A stretch of DNA of 64,000 bases from Shinella lacus (lineage in GTDB: Bacteria; Pseudomonadota; Alphaproteobacteria; Rhizobiales; Rhizobiaceae): assembly GCF_010994755.1 (NCBI RefSeq), contig NZ_WHSB02000001.1, positions 124,001 to 188,000 on the forward strand, written 5' to 3'. Shown here in pieces: positions 44,227 to 53,517 of this stretch. The notes below the pieces were generated by a model. The model worked only from the letters and a program-made list of their open reading frames with translations, was not told the origin of the DNA and did no database searches. Each line of letters begins with the position of its first letter. The first letter of the stretch is position 1. The translations under genes were made by a program, and so were the position numbers.

Positions 44227-45810
44227 TCAATGCGCTTGCCGGATCATGTCGGCGGCCTTCTCGCCGATCATCATTGAGGGCGCGTTGGTATTGCCGCTGA
44301 GCAAGACCGGCATGATGGAGGAATCGGCGACGCGAAGCCCTTCCACGCCGCGCACCCGAAGCTGCGGATCGACGACGGAGGTCTCGTCGATGCCCATCTT
44401 GCAGGTGCCGACAGGGTGATAGTCGCAGCAGGCATACTGGCGCACATAGGCCATGATATCCTCCTTCGTCTTCGCATCCGGCCCCGGCAGGCGCTCGATC
44501 TTGATGTACTTGGCAATATCGGGTTGGCTGAGAATTTCGCGGGTCGTCTCGATCGATTTCAGCGACATGGTCCGGTCGTATTCCGCGCCGTGATAGTTCG
44601 GATCGATCAGCGGCTCGTCTTCCGGCCGCGCCGAGGCGAGCTTGATCGAGCCGATACTTTGCGGGCGCAGGAACGTGGTGTTGACGGTAAAGCCGTGGCC
44701 GTCGAGCTGCGTCTGCCCACCACGCACCACCATGGCCGGTGCAACATGGATCTGCATGTCCGGCCGGCCGTTGCCCTCGCTGGAGGCAAACCCGCCGCCC
44801 TCGACGATCACCGAGGCCGCCGGGCCGTTGCGGTAGAGCAGCCAGCGGATGCCGTGCAGGATCGCCTTTGGATAGCGGTCCTGCCCGTCATAGCTGATCG
44901 GCTCCTTGAGTGTGACATGCACGTTGGAGCAGAGGTGATCCTGAAGGTTCTTGCCGACGCCCTTGAGGTCGACCTGCGGCTTGATGCCGAGCGGCTTCAG
45001 CTCATCGGCATCGCCTAGGCCGGAGAGCATCAGCAGGCGCGGCGAGTTGAGCGCACCGCTGGTGATGATGACCTCGCGGTCGGCGCGGAAAGTCTGGACG
45101 GAGCGACCCTGCGCGACTTCCAGCCCCACGGCGCGCGTTCCCTCCATGACGATGCGGATGGCGCGGGCACCCGTCATCACGGTGAGGTTTTTGCGCGAGC
45201 GCACCGGATGCAGGTAGGAGACGGCGGAGCTGCGGCGGCGGCCATCGCGGCAGGTGACCTGGTAGAGGCCGGCACCGTGCTGCGTCTCGCCGTTGAAGTC
45301 CGGATTGTACGGCAAGCCCCAGCGCTGGCAGGCGCGCACGAAGGCCTTGGACAGCTCATGCGGATTGACCTGGTCGGACACCCAGAGCGGACCGCCCTGC
45401 CCATGATATTCGCTGACCAGCCGCTCATTGTCTTCCGACTTGCGGAAATAGGGCAGCACATCGTCATAGGCCCAGCCATCGTTGCCGAGGGCCGCCCAGT
45501 TGTCGTAGTCCTCCCGCTGGCCGCGGATGTAGATCATCGCGTTGATCGAGCTGGAACCACCGAGCGTCTTGCCCTGCGGATACCAGATCTCGCGATTGTC
45601 GAGGTTCTTCTGCGGCACGGTCTTGAACCGCCAGTTGACGCCCGGCCCGAACAGCTTGCCGATGCCGCCCGGAATGTGGATCATCGGGTTCCAGTCCCGG
45701 CTCCCGGCTTCGAGCAGCAGCACCTTCACGGACGGATCCTCCGTCAGCCGGTTGGCAATGACGCAGCCCGCCGAGCCGGCGCCCGAAATGATATAGTCGA
45801 ATGTCTGCAT
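44227..45810 (-). CDS. GMC-family FAD oxidoreductase (choline dehydrogenase-like)
   Basis: 527 residues with GAGSAGCVIANRL near the N-terminus, GGSSSINAMIYIRGQ, the ITSGALNSPRLLMLSG signature and the catalytic His in YHPVGTCKMG, ending NTNAPSMMIGEKAADMI. Members are alcohol oxidases or dehydrogenases that use FAD. GGGAGGATGGA precedes the ATG. It is a second, different GMC enzyme from the one in cluster A. In cluster B it probably oxidises an alcohol group of the imported compound before the aldehyde dehydrogenase acts. Confidence 0.87.
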   Translation of the reverse strand: MQTFDYIISGAGSAGCVIANRLTEDPSVKVLLLEAGSRDWNPMIHIPGGIGKLFGPGVNWRFKTVPQKNLDNREIWYPQGKTLGGSSSINAMIYIRGQREDYDNWAALGNDGWAYDDVLPYFRKSEDNERLVSEYHGQGGPLWVSDQVNPHELSKAFVRACQRWGLPYNPDFNGETQHGAGLYQVTCRDGRRRSSAVSYLHPVRSRKNLTVMTGARAIRIVMEGTRAVGLEVAQGRSVQTFRADREVIITSGALNSPRLLMLSGLGDADELKPLGIKPQVDLKGVGKNLQDHLCSNVHVTLKEPISYDGQDRYPKAILHGIRWLLYRNGPAASVIVEGGGFASSEGNGRPDMQIHVAPAMVVRGGQTQLDGHGFTVNTTFLRPQSIGSIKLASARPEDEPLIDPNYHGAEYDRTMSLKSIETTREILSQPDIAKYIKIERLPGPDAKTKEDIMAYVRQYACCDYHPVGTCKMGIDETSVVDPQLRVRGVEGLRVADSSIMPVLLSGNTNAPSMMIGEKAADMIRQAH

Positions 45811-45838
45811 TCCATCCTCCCGATCCGCCTCGGGACCC

Positions 45839-46612
45839 CTATCTGCCCTGGAACTTCGGCTTGCGCTTTTCCGCGAATGCCCGAAGTCCTTCCATCCTGT
45901 CCTCGGTATCGAACGCCTCGACTGTCAGCGCATGCTCGATGCGCAGCCCGTCCGCCAGCGAATGCTCATCCGCCGCCTTTACCGCCCGTTTTGCATAGGG
46001 TGTGATGGCAACGGATTGCGCGGCGATCGCCGAGGCGATCTCCAGTGATCTCTCCGCAAGCGCCTCCAGCGGCATGATTTCGCTGACCAATCCCTTGCGC
46101 TCGGCAAGTGCCGCATCGACCATCTGCCCGGTCAGCACCATCTGCATCGCGAAACTCCGGCCGACTAGTCGGGGCAGCCTTTGCGTTCCGCCATCGCCGG
46201 GAAAGGATCCGATATTGATTTCCGGCGTCGCGAATTTCGCTGTGTCGGCGGCGAGGATGATGTCACAGAGCAGCGCCAGTTCCAGACCGCCGCCCAGTGC
46301 AAAGCCATTCACCGCCGCGATGATCGGCTTCGGGAAATCCTGGATCTCCGCCCACCGCGCCAGACGCTCGGGATCGGCATAGGAGGCAACGCCGCGCTCC
46401 AGCATGTCCGAAATATCCGCCCCCGCGGAGAAGGCACGCCCCGCTCCCGTCAGGATGACGCAGCCTATGCCGGCATCGTCCCGCGCATCGCGGAGCAGGC
46501 CGGTCAGTTCGCCAAGAAGGTCCTTGGACAGGGCGTTCAACTTGTCCGGCCTGTTCAGCGTCAGGCGCAGCACGCCGGGTGCCGGCCGTTCGCCGAGCAC
46601 GAGTACAGTCAT
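45839..46612 (-). CDS. Enoyl-CoA hydratase/isomerase family protein with one catalytic Glu replaced
   Basis: 257-residue crotonase. The oxyanion-hole motifs are AFSAGADISDM (about 60-70) and NGFALGGGLELAL (about 102-114). Of the two catalytic glutamates of enoyl-CoA hydratase, the first is present (Glu131 in ATPEINIG) but the second is Gln157 (RSFAMQMVLTG, where hydratases have Glu). That change is expected to alter the reaction, for example to isomerisation, decarboxylation or retro-type lyase. It lies 3 bases upstream of... the DapA-type gene's stop, in the same operon as the CoA transferase, which would supply its thioester substrate. Confidence 0.85.
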   Translation of the reverse strand: MTVLVLGERPAPGVLRLTLNRPDKLNALSKDLLGELTGLLRDARDDAGIGCVILTGAGRAFSAGADISDMLERGVASYADPERLARWAEIQDFPKPIIAAVNGFALGGGLELALLCDIILAADTAKFATPEINIGSFPGDGGTQRLPRLVGRSFAMQMVLTGQMVDAALAERKGLVSEIMPLEALAERSLEIASAIAAQSVAITPYAKRAVKAADEHSLADGLRIEHALTVEAFDTEDRMEGLRAFAEKRKPKFQGR

Positions 46613-46615
46613 GTT

Positions 46616-47581
46616 TCAGGCAACCTTCTTGTAGAGCGTTTCCGCAGTCAGGCCCGCGCGGGTGAGGCACTGCCGGATCTTTTCGATCTCGGCTGGTGTC
46701 GGCTTCATCAGCGGCGGGCGAACATGAGCCTCGTCCCAGCGGCCGAGAATGACAAGGGCCTCTTTCATGCGGTTGTGCATGTCGAGCAGCGGATGGTCAT
46801 AGAAGGCGCGCACCGTCGGGTAGATCCGGTCGTTGATCGCCTTGGCAGCATGGAGATCGCCGGCCTGCACCGCGCGGAAGAGCGCCACCTGAAGGTTCGC
46901 GATCACCGAGCCCGCACCGGAGAGCAGGCCATCGCAGCCGAGCGCCAACGAGCCAAGCAGCCAGGAACTGTGCGTCGTCAGCGTGTTCACCGGGCGATCC
47001 AGCGCCTTCAGTTCGCGGATCTGCCGCTCATGCAGATTGCCGTCGCCGCAATTGTCTTTGATCGCCTTGATCGAGGAGAACTGGTTGCACAGCTCCAGCA
47101 GCGTCGGCAACGGATAGGCAAGGTTGGAATTCAGCGGAAACTGGTAGTGGATGATCGGCAGGTCGGATGCATCGGTGATGCGCTTGAAATGCTCACGCGC
47201 CATTTCCGGCCGCAGATAACCACCGAGCACCATGACCTCCGGCGGGAAGACCAAGAGCCCGTTCGCACCCTCGTCCTGCGCCTTGCGGGCGATGCGCGCG
47301 GCTTCCAGCGTGGAGTTGGTATAGACGGCGACAATCGTCGGCACCCGCTCTTCCAGGACCTCCTTGGTGACGGCGATCGCGCGGTATTGCTCCTCGATCG
47401 TCAGCGAGGCGACTTCGGCGGCGTGGCCGTTGATGGTGATCGCGCTGATGCCCTCGACACCGGCAACATCGGCGAGGTGCTTGCGGTATGCCTTCTCATC
47501 CACCGCGAGGTCGGCGGTGAACGGCATGAGCACGGCGGGGATCACGCCCTTGGGATTATCGTAGTGACGAACGGATGCCAT
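46616..47581 (-). CDS. Dihydrodipicolinate synthase/N-acetylneuraminate lyase family aldolase
   Basis: 321-residue class I aldolase of the DapA superfamily. Schiff-base Lys175 is in AIKDNCGD and the proton-relay Tyr146 in IIHYQFPL; the N-terminal GHAAEVASL replaces the GTTGE of true DapA, so lysine biosynthesis is unlikely. Members add or cleave pyruvate from keto acids. The ATG at 47581 follows GGAAGGAAG. It sits between the binding-protein gene and the crotonase in cluster B and probably cleaves a keto-acid or hydroxy-acid intermediate. Confidence 0.83.
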   Translation of the reverse strand: MASVRHYDNPKGVIPAVLMPFTADLAVDEKAYRKHLADVAGVEGISAITINGHAAEVASLTIEEQYRAIAVTKEVLEERVPTIVAVYTNSTLEAARIARKAQDEGANGLLVFPPEVMVLGGYLRPEMAREHFKRITDASDLPIIHYQFPLNSNLAYPLPTLLELCNQFSSIKAIKDNCGDGNLHERQIRELKALDRPVNTLTTHSSWLLGSLALGCDGLLSGAGSVIANLQVALFRAVQAGDLHAAKAINDRIYPTVRAFYDHPLLDMHNRMKEALVILGRWDEAHVRPPLMKPTPAEIEKIRQCLTRAGLTAETLYKKVA

Positions 47582-47606
47582 CTTTCTTCCTTCCATGGAA
47601 ACGCAT

Positions 47607-47630
47607 GGGCCGCGCCTTGCGACGCGGCCC
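47607..47630 (-). other. Intercistronic hairpin after binding-protein gene
   Basis: A perfect 8-bp stem GGGCCGCG / CGCGGCCC with an 8-base loop between the binding-protein and aldolase genes. No T-run follows on the minus strand. Such hairpins commonly protect the abundant binding-protein message or attenuate downstream transcription. Confidence 0.45.
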
Positions 47631-47643
47631 GGCGCCTGAGTTG

Positions 47644-48597
47644 CTAGATGCCCTTGCCGAGGAACTGGTCGACATTGGCGCTGGTGACTTCGACGGTCGG
47701 CAGGATGATTTCCTTGTCGACGGCCTCGCCCTTGGCGATCTTGTGTGCGGTCTGGATGCCTTCCGGCGCGCAGAACGGGTAGATGAAGCAGGCCGACATT
47801 TTGCCGTCCTTGATCGCCTGGAAGGCCGTGTTCTGGCCGTCCATGCCGATGACCTTGACGCCTTCGAGGCGGCCGGCGGCTTCCAGCACCTGCACCGCGC
47901 CGAGCGCCATCTCGTCATTGTGCGCATAGATGGCCTGGATCTCGCCCGGCTTGAAGCGCTGGACCATGTCTTCCATGAACTTCACGGCCTTGTCGCGCGT
48001 GTAGTCGCAGTTCTGCTCAGCGATCACCTTGAAGGCGGAATTGCCCTCGATGACGCTCTTGAAGCCGTTGTGGCGATCGTTCGTCGCCGAGGCGCCGGCG
48101 GTGCCCTGGAGCTCGATGATGCCGCCGCCGTTCGGCAGCGCGTTGATCAGGAATTTGCCGGCACCCTCGCCGAGCGGCAGGTTGAGGCCGCCGAGATGGC
48201 AGGTGACATCCGTGTTGACCTTGCGGTCGAGGGTTAGCACCGGAATGCCGGCCGCCATCGCATCGCGCACCACCGGCGTCAGCGCCTGCTCGGTGAGCGG
48301 CGAGATGACGAGCACCTGGATGCCCTGCGCCATCAGGCTTTCGACGTCCGCCACCTGCTTTGCGGCGTCATTGTTGCCGTCGGTGACGATCAGTTCGAGA
48401 TCGGAGAAATTCTCCTTGGCATATTGCCGGTTCACCTCGACCATGGCGATGCGCCACGGATGGTTCATCGTGCCCTGGCTGAAACCGACCTTGATCGTGC
48501 CCTCGGCAAAGGCGCTGCGAAACGGCAGCCCCACGGTGCCGGCAGCAGCGGCGATGGCGGCCGAAAGTGTCAGGAACTGTCTGCGACTGGTGTTCAT
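47644..48597 (-). CDS. ABC importer periplasmic sugar-binding protein (cluster B, Tat-type signal)
   Basis: 317 residues. The N-terminus NTSRRQFLTLSAAIAAAAG is a twin-arginine (Tat) type signal, unusual among sugar-binding proteins, ending near SAFA-EG. The mature part is a type I periplasmic binding fold (KVGFSQGTMNHPWRIAM, GIQVLVISPLTEQAL, AGIPVLTLDRKV, AIYAHNDEMALGA). The ATG at 48597 has GGGAGGAG upstream. A Tat signal implies export of the folded protein, perhaps with bound ligand or metal. It feeds the permease and ATPase encoded nearby. Confidence 0.87.
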   Translation of the reverse strand: MNTSRRQFLTLSAAIAAAAGTVGLPFRSAFAEGTIKVGFSQGTMNHPWRIAMVEVNRQYAKENFSDLELIVTDGNNDAAKQVADVESLMAQGIQVLVISPLTEQALTPVVRDAMAAGIPVLTLDRKVNTDVTCHLGGLNLPLGEGAGKFLINALPNGGGIIELQGTAGASATNDRHNGFKSVIEGNSAFKVIAEQNCDYTRDKAVKFMEDMVQRFKPGEIQAIYAHNDEMALGAVQVLEAAGRLEGVKVIGMDGQNTAFQAIKDGKMSACFIYPFCAPEGIQTAHKIAKGEAVDKEIILPTVEVTSANVDQFLGKGI

Positions 48598-48662
48598 TGT
48601 ATTACTCCTCCCGTTGATGAACATTGCTCATGGATCCCGGCGCCCCCGGCGCCCGCGGAATG

Positions 48663-49655
48663 TCAGGCCTTCTGGCGATGGCGGTAGACCTCGAACATCA
48701 CGGCGGCGATGATGATCGCGCCTTTGACGATCTGCTGGGTGAAGGGCGAAATGCCTAGAAGATTGAGGATGTTGGCGATGACGGCGATAATCGCCGCGCC
48801 GATGACCGTGCCGACCACGCCGCCCTCGCCACCGAACAGGCTGGTGCCGCCGATGACGACGATGGCGATGGCTTCGAGTTCGAGATTGCTGCCGGCGGTG
48901 GGCTCGCCGACCGTGAGGCGCGAAACGGTGATCAGTGCAGTGACGGCGGCCAGCATGCCGGAGATGACATAGACCGACATCAGCACCGCGCCGACGCGGA
49001 TGCCGGCAAGGCGCGCGGCCTCCGCATTCGAACCGACGGCATAGACCTGGCGGCCGAAGGCAGTGGAGCGCAGCACGACGAAGGCGACGAGCGCCACGAA
49101 GGCGAAGATCCAGATCGGCACCGGAATGCCGAGCAGGAAGCCGCCGCCGAGGAAATAGAAGGCATCGGTCGCCTCGCCCAGCATCTGCGGCTCGCCATTG
49201 GCGATGGTCATCGCGATGCCGCGGCCCATGACGAGCGTGCCGAGCGTCATGATGAAGGGCGGCATGCCGCAGAGCACGATGCCCGCGCCGTTGAAGGCGC
49301 CGAAGAGCATGCCGAGCACCAGCGCAATCCCCATCACCACCGGAATGGAAAAGCCCGCCGACAGCAGCATGGCCGTGGAGACCGCGACGACGCCGACGAT
49401 CGAGCCGACGGAGAGATCGATGCCGCGGGTCAGGATGACGAAGGTCATGCCGATGCTGACGATGCCGAAGAGCGCGACCTGCCGCCCGACATTCATCATG
49501 TTGCCGAACTGGAAGAAGCTCGGCGAAAGATAAACGGCCACGGCGCAGAGCGCCACGAGCACCCAGAACAGCCCGAGGCTTTGCAGCACCGTCACGATGC
49601 GCGAGAAGCCGCCGGGCGCGAGCCCCATTTCCTGCCGCGTTGCCATGTCAGCCAT
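48663..49655 (-). CDS. Sugar ABC transporter permease (RbsC family, cluster B)
   Basis: 330-residue inner-membrane permease with about 8-10 hydrophobic segments and the LTRGIDLSVGSIVG signature; IVVIGGTSLFGGEGG is the ATPase-contact region. GGGAGGAAGAAGGA precedes the ATG. It overlaps the end of the HAD gene by 8 bases and is followed by the binding-protein gene. The matching ATPase is two genes upstream (51976-53469). Confidence 0.87.
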   Translation of the reverse strand: MADMATRQEMGLAPGGFSRIVTVLQSLGLFWVLVALCAVAVYLSPSFFQFGNMMNVGRQVALFGIVSIGMTFVILTRGIDLSVGSIVGVVAVSTAMLLSAGFSIPVVMGIALVLGMLFGAFNGAGIVLCGMPPFIMTLGTLVMGRGIAMTIANGEPQMLGEATDAFYFLGGGFLLGIPVPIWIFAFVALVAFVVLRSTAFGRQVYAVGSNAEAARLAGIRVGAVLMSVYVISGMLAAVTALITVSRLTVGEPTAGSNLELEAIAIVVIGGTSLFGGEGGVVGTVIGAAIIAVIANILNLLGISPFTQQIVKGAIIIAAVMFEVYRHRQKA

Positions 49656-50496
49656 TCCTTCTTCCTCCCTGCGGGGTGCTTATCGGCTCTATGGGCATCC
49701 GCTCGCGCATCAGCCAGTCCACGGCGACGGCGAGCCCGCCCGCGTCACAGGACGGAGCGACGAAATCCGCGATGCGCTTCACTTCATCGATGCCGTTTTC
49801 GACCGTCAGCCGCGTGCCGGCCCAATGAAGCATGTCGAGATCGTTTTCCGCGTCGCCGGCCGCAGCCGTGGACGCCTGATCGGCGCCGACATGCCGCGCG
49901 ACCCATTCGACGGCAGCGCGTTTCGACACACCTTGCGGCCCGATCTCAAGCAGGCGCGGATGCGAGCCCGCGACGGCAAGGCGGTCGGAGAAGCGTAGCC
50001 TCATTGCGGCAAATCCTGTGTCGTCGTCGGGATCGGCGCGGACGCACATGATCTTGCCCGGCTCTCCGGGCAGGTCCGCCACGGCATCGACAACGCGCAG
50101 GCTTTCGCCGGTAATCTTCGCCTCGCGCACTGCAAGGGGATGCTCGCCGATCGTGCTGACGCCGCCTGCGCCGTACCAGAGCGCGACTACGCCGATTTCC
50201 TGCGCAGCCGCCATCACGGCGAGCGCATCGTCGCGCGGAACCGGCGTGCTGGAATGCGCCTCGCCTGTGTCGAGATCGCCGATCCATCCGCCGTTGAAGC
50301 AGATGGCAAGGCCCGTCGCGCCGAGACGTTCGGCATAGGGCCGCACCGCCTCCGGCGACCGCGCGGTGGCAAGCACCACTTGCGCGCCCGCCGCCCGCAG
50401 CCGCGCGAGCGCGCTGGCGACGTCGTCCCGCAGGACGTAGTCATGCGTCAGCAGCGTTCGGTCGACATCGGAGACGAGGAGGGTGATCGGCGCCAT
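49648..50496 (-). CDS. HAD-family hydrolase (Cof/sucrose-phosphatase type)
   Basis: 282-residue Cof-type HAD phosphatase. Motif I SDVDRTLLT (nucleophile Asp9, acid Asp11), motif II ATARS, a C2-type cap (about 85-190) and motif IV GDAENDLDML are visible. It likely removes phosphate from a small sugar or acid phosphate. Embedded in cluster B between aldehyde dehydrogenase and permease, with overlaps or tiny gaps on both sides, so it is a true pathway or salvage gene of this operon. Confidence 0.8.
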   Translation of the reverse strand: MAPITLLVSDVDRTLLTHDYVLRDDVASALARLRAAGAQVVLATARSPEAVRPYAERLGATGLAICFNGGWIGDLDTGEAHSSTPVPRDDALAVMAAAQEIGVVALWYGAGGVSTIGEHPLAVREAKITGESLRVVDAVADLPGEPGKIMCVRADPDDDTGFAAMRLRFSDRLAVAGSHPRLLEIGPQGVSKRAAVEWVARHVGADQASTAAAGDAENDLDMLHWAGTRLTVENGIDEVKRIADFVAPSCDAGGLAVAVDWLMRERMPIEPISTPQGGRRNG

Positions 50497-50498
50497 GC

Positions 50499-51965
50499 TC
50501 AGCTCCCGAAAACCGGCTGGCGCGGGCCGGTATGCAGGAAGAGCGTCTTGAGCTGCGTGAACTCCTCGAAGCCGGCCTGGCCCATCTCGTAGCCAAAGCC
50601 GGAGCCCTTGACGCCGGTCAGCGGCAGTTGCGGTGCGCCGTCGATGATGGTGTTGGCCTGCACCCAGCCGCTCTTCAGCCGCCTGGAAACAGTCATGACG
50701 GTGTCGATGTTCTTCGACCAGACATAGTTCGACAGGCCGTATTGGCTGTCATTGGCAAGTCCGATAACCTCGCCCAGCGTGTCGAAGCGCGTGACGCTCA
50801 AGACAGGGCCAAAGATCTCCTCCTGGAAGATCGTCATCGACGGCGTGACATGGTCGAACACGGTCGGCTGCACGTAGTGGCCAGAGCCGAGCTTTGCCGC
50901 CTCCCCGCCCGTCAGCAGCTTCGCGCCTTCGGCGACGCCGGATTTTACGAAATCCAGCACCTTGCCAAAATGGTTCTCGTCGATCATCGCGCCGATATCG
51001 GTCTTGTCGTCGAAGGGATCGCCAACCTTGAGTTCCGAAGCCCGGCGGGCGACGCGGGCGATGAAATCATCCGCGACGGTGGACTGCACGAAGAGCCGCG
51101 AACCCGAGACGCAGCATTCGCCATTGTTGAAGAACACGCCCATCAGCGCGCCGTCCACGGCGGCGTCGAGATCCGCATCGGCAAAGACGATATTGGCCGA
51201 CTTGCCGCCAAGCTCCATCGAGGTCTTGACGATGTTCTTCGCCGAACTCTCGATGACATTGCGGCCGACGCGCGTGGAGCCGGTGAAGGAGATGAAGTCC
51301 ACGCCGGGATGGTCGGTGAGCCGCTGGCCGACAACGGTGCCCTTGCCGCTCACCACGTTGAACACGCCATCCGGCAGGCCCGCCTTCGAGGCGAGTGCGG
51401 CGATTTCCAGCGTGCTACCGGAGGTGAATTCCGAAGGCTTCACCACGACCGTGCAGCCGGCCGCAAGCGCGAACGGCACCTTCTGCATGAGGATCAGCGC
51501 CGGAAAATTCCAGGGCGTGACAAGGCCGACGACGCCGACCGGCTCGCGCATGATGAGGGCCGTACGGTCGCGGCCGAGATTGGTATAGGTCGTGCCCGCC
51601 ATCTGCATGCCGAGCGAGGCTGCATAGCGCGTTAGACCGACGGCACCGTTGATATCGCCGCGCGCAAAGCGGATCGGCTTGCCGGTTTCCTCGACCTCGA
51701 TGCGCACGAGCCGCTCGAAATTCTCCTGGATCAGGTCGGCGAGCCGGTTCAGCACCTCGGCACGCTCCATGCCGCTCAGTTCCGACCAGTCGCCGCTTTC
51801 GAAGGCCTTGCGTGCCGCCGTGACGGCGCGGTCGATGTCGGCCGGCGTGCCGCTCGCATAGCGGGCGACAGTCTCGCCGCTCGCGGGCGAACGCCGCTCG
51901 ACCGTTTCGCCATTCCAGGCCTCGAAGGCGCCGGAGATATAGTGGCTGTAATCACGAACCGTCAT
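50499..51965 (-). CDS. NAD(P)-dependent aldehyde dehydrogenase (cluster B)
   Basis: 488-residue aldehyde dehydrogenase with TPWNFPALIL, VKPSEFTSG, FTGSTRVGR, MELGGKSANIVF (base Glu) and FFNNGECCVSGSR (nucleophile Cys, preceded by a second Cys). The ATG at 51965 follows GAGGAGAATGAC; the 9 codons before it are excluded. It should oxidise the aldehyde produced by the cluster GMC enzyme to an acid, which the CoA transferase could then activate. Confidence 0.84.
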   Translation of the reverse strand: MTVRDYSHYISGAFEAWNGETVERRSPASGETVARYASGTPADIDRAVTAARKAFESGDWSELSGMERAEVLNRLADLIQENFERLVRIEVEETGKPIRFARGDINGAVGLTRYAASLGMQMAGTTYTNLGRDRTALIMREPVGVVGLVTPWNFPALILMQKVPFALAAGCTVVVKPSEFTSGSTLEIAALASKAGLPDGVFNVVSGKGTVVGQRLTDHPGVDFISFTGSTRVGRNVIESSAKNIVKTSMELGGKSANIVFADADLDAAVDGALMGVFFNNGECCVSGSRLFVQSTVADDFIARVARRASELKVGDPFDDKTDIGAMIDENHFGKVLDFVKSGVAEGAKLLTGGEAAKLGSGHYVQPTVFDHVTPSMTIFQEEIFGPVLSVTRFDTLGEVIGLANDSQYGLSNYVWSKNIDTVMTVSRRLKSGWVQANTIIDGAPQLPLTGVKGSGFGYEMGQAGFEEFTQLKTLFLHTGPRQPVFGS

Positions 51966-51975
51966 GTCATTCTCC

Positions 51976-53469
51976 TCAATTCCAGACCGCATGGGCCATC
52001 AGCGTTTCCTCGCTCGCGCTTTTGCCGTCGACGATCGCCGACACCTCGCCCTGCCGCATCACCATGATGCGGTCGCAGAGCCCGAGCACCTCCGGCAGTT
52101 CGGACGACACCATCACCACGGCGGCGCCCATATCCTTGGTGAGCCGCACCAGCAGGTCGTAGATTTCCCGCTTGGCGGCGACATCGACGCCGCGGGTCGG
52201 CTCGTCGACGAGCAGGATCTGCGTGCCGGCGCTGAGCTGCCGGGCAATGCCGCATTTCTGCTGGTTGCCGCCGGAAAGGGTTCGCACCCGAGTGGCGCCC
52301 GAGGGGGTCTTGATGCGCATCTGCCGGATATATTCGGCGACCTTGGCGCGCTCCTCGCCCGCCTTCAGGAACCCACCGGACGCAAGCGCACCGAGCGACG
52401 AGATGGTGACGTTGAAGGCCACGGACTGGTCGAGGAACAGCCCTTCCGTCTTGCGGTCTTCCGGCAACAGGCCGATGCCATTGGCAAGCGCCGTGCGCGG
52501 GCTGTTCACCGACAGCGCCTTACCATCGACGCGGATCTCGCCGCTGTCGATGCGGTCGGCGCCGGCAACCGCGCGCAGCACCTCGGTACGCCCCGAACCC
52601 GCCAGCCCGCAAATGCCGAAAATCTCGCCTTGCCGCACGTCGAAGCTGATGTCCTTCAGTACGCCCTTTCGGTTGAGCCCGGAGACAGCCAGTCGGATCT
52701 CCTCACGCGGCGTCCCGCGTTCGGGAAAAATGTCGTTCATCTCGCGACCGACCATCTGGCGGATCAGGCTTTCCGTCGTGGTGCCGGCGATCGGCGTGCT
52801 GGAGATCACCTGCCCGTCGCGCAGCACCGTGACGTCGTCGCAGATCTCGTAAAGCTCCTTCAGCCGGTGCGAGATGTAGATGAAGGACACGCCCTGCTCG
52901 CGGCTGAGCCGGCGGATCATGGCGAAGAGGTTGACGAGTTCGCTGTCGCCGAGCACGGCCGACGGCTCGTCGAGCACGACGATGCGGGCATGGCGCGAGA
53001 TCGCCTTGGCGATCTCCACCATCTGGCGCTGCGCAACGCTGAGCTTGTCGATGCGCGCCGCAGGATTGACGTTGAAATTGAGGTCCTGCAGCACGGCCCG
53101 TGCATCCGCCCGCGCCTTGCGCCAGTTGACGAGGCCGAGTGCGTTTTTCGGCAGCCGGCCGAGGAAGATGTTTTCCGCCACCGTCAGGTGCGGCGTCTGG
53201 GCGAGTTCCTGGTAGATGACGGCGACACCAAGTTCCAGCATGCGTTCCGGCGTCGGGTTGTCGATTTCGGCGCCATCGATGGCGACCGAGCCCTCGCTCG
53301 CCCGGTGCGCGCCGGAGAGGATGCGCATCAGCGTGGACTTGCCGGCACCATTCTCGCCGATCAGCCCGTGCACGCTGCCGCGCCGGACGGAAAAGCTGAC
53401 ATCCTTCAGGGCATAGACGCCGGGGAAGCGCTTGTGGATCCCCTTCATCTCCAGGATCGGAGCCATCAT
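51976..53469 (-). CDS. Sugar ABC transporter ATPase (tandem domains, cluster B)
   Basis: 497 residues with two ABC modules like RbsA. Domain 1: GENGAGKST and VLDEPSAVL. Domain 2: GLAGSGRTE, LSGGNQQKCGIARQL and LLVDEPTRGVDV. It energises the importer with the permease at 48663 and the binding protein at 47644. It is the first gene downstream of the LacI-type operator at 53489, so the transporter half of the operon may be independently controlled. Confidence 0.88.
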   Translation of the reverse strand: MMAPILEMKGIHKRFPGVYALKDVSFSVRRGSVHGLIGENGAGKSTLMRILSGAHRASEGSVAIDGAEIDNPTPERMLELGVAVIYQELAQTPHLTVAENIFLGRLPKNALGLVNWRKARADARAVLQDLNFNVNPAARIDKLSVAQRQMVEIAKAISRHARIVVLDEPSAVLGDSELVNLFAMIRRLSREQGVSFIYISHRLKELYEICDDVTVLRDGQVISSTPIAGTTTESLIRQMVGREMNDIFPERGTPREEIRLAVSGLNRKGVLKDISFDVRQGEIFGICGLAGSGRTEVLRAVAGADRIDSGEIRVDGKALSVNSPRTALANGIGLLPEDRKTEGLFLDQSVAFNVTISSLGALASGGFLKAGEERAKVAEYIRQMRIKTPSGATRVRTLSGGNQQKCGIARQLSAGTQILLVDEPTRGVDVAAKREIYDLLVRLTKDMGAAVVMVSSELPEVLGLCDRIMVMRQGEVSAIVDGKSASEETLMAHAVWN

Positions 53470-53488
53470 GTCCTCTCTCCCATCATTC

Positions 53489-53504
53489 GTGAAATCGATT
53501 TCTT
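53489..53504. promoter_or_regulatory. LacI-type operator, site 3
   Basis: GTGAAATCGATTTCTT, 14 of 16 bases identical to the perfect palindrome at 55569, located 20 bases before the ABC ATPase start and just past the SDR stop. It implies a second, internal LacI-controlled promoter for the transporter genes. Confidence 0.65.
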
Positions 53505-53517
53505 GAGATGCCGAAAG

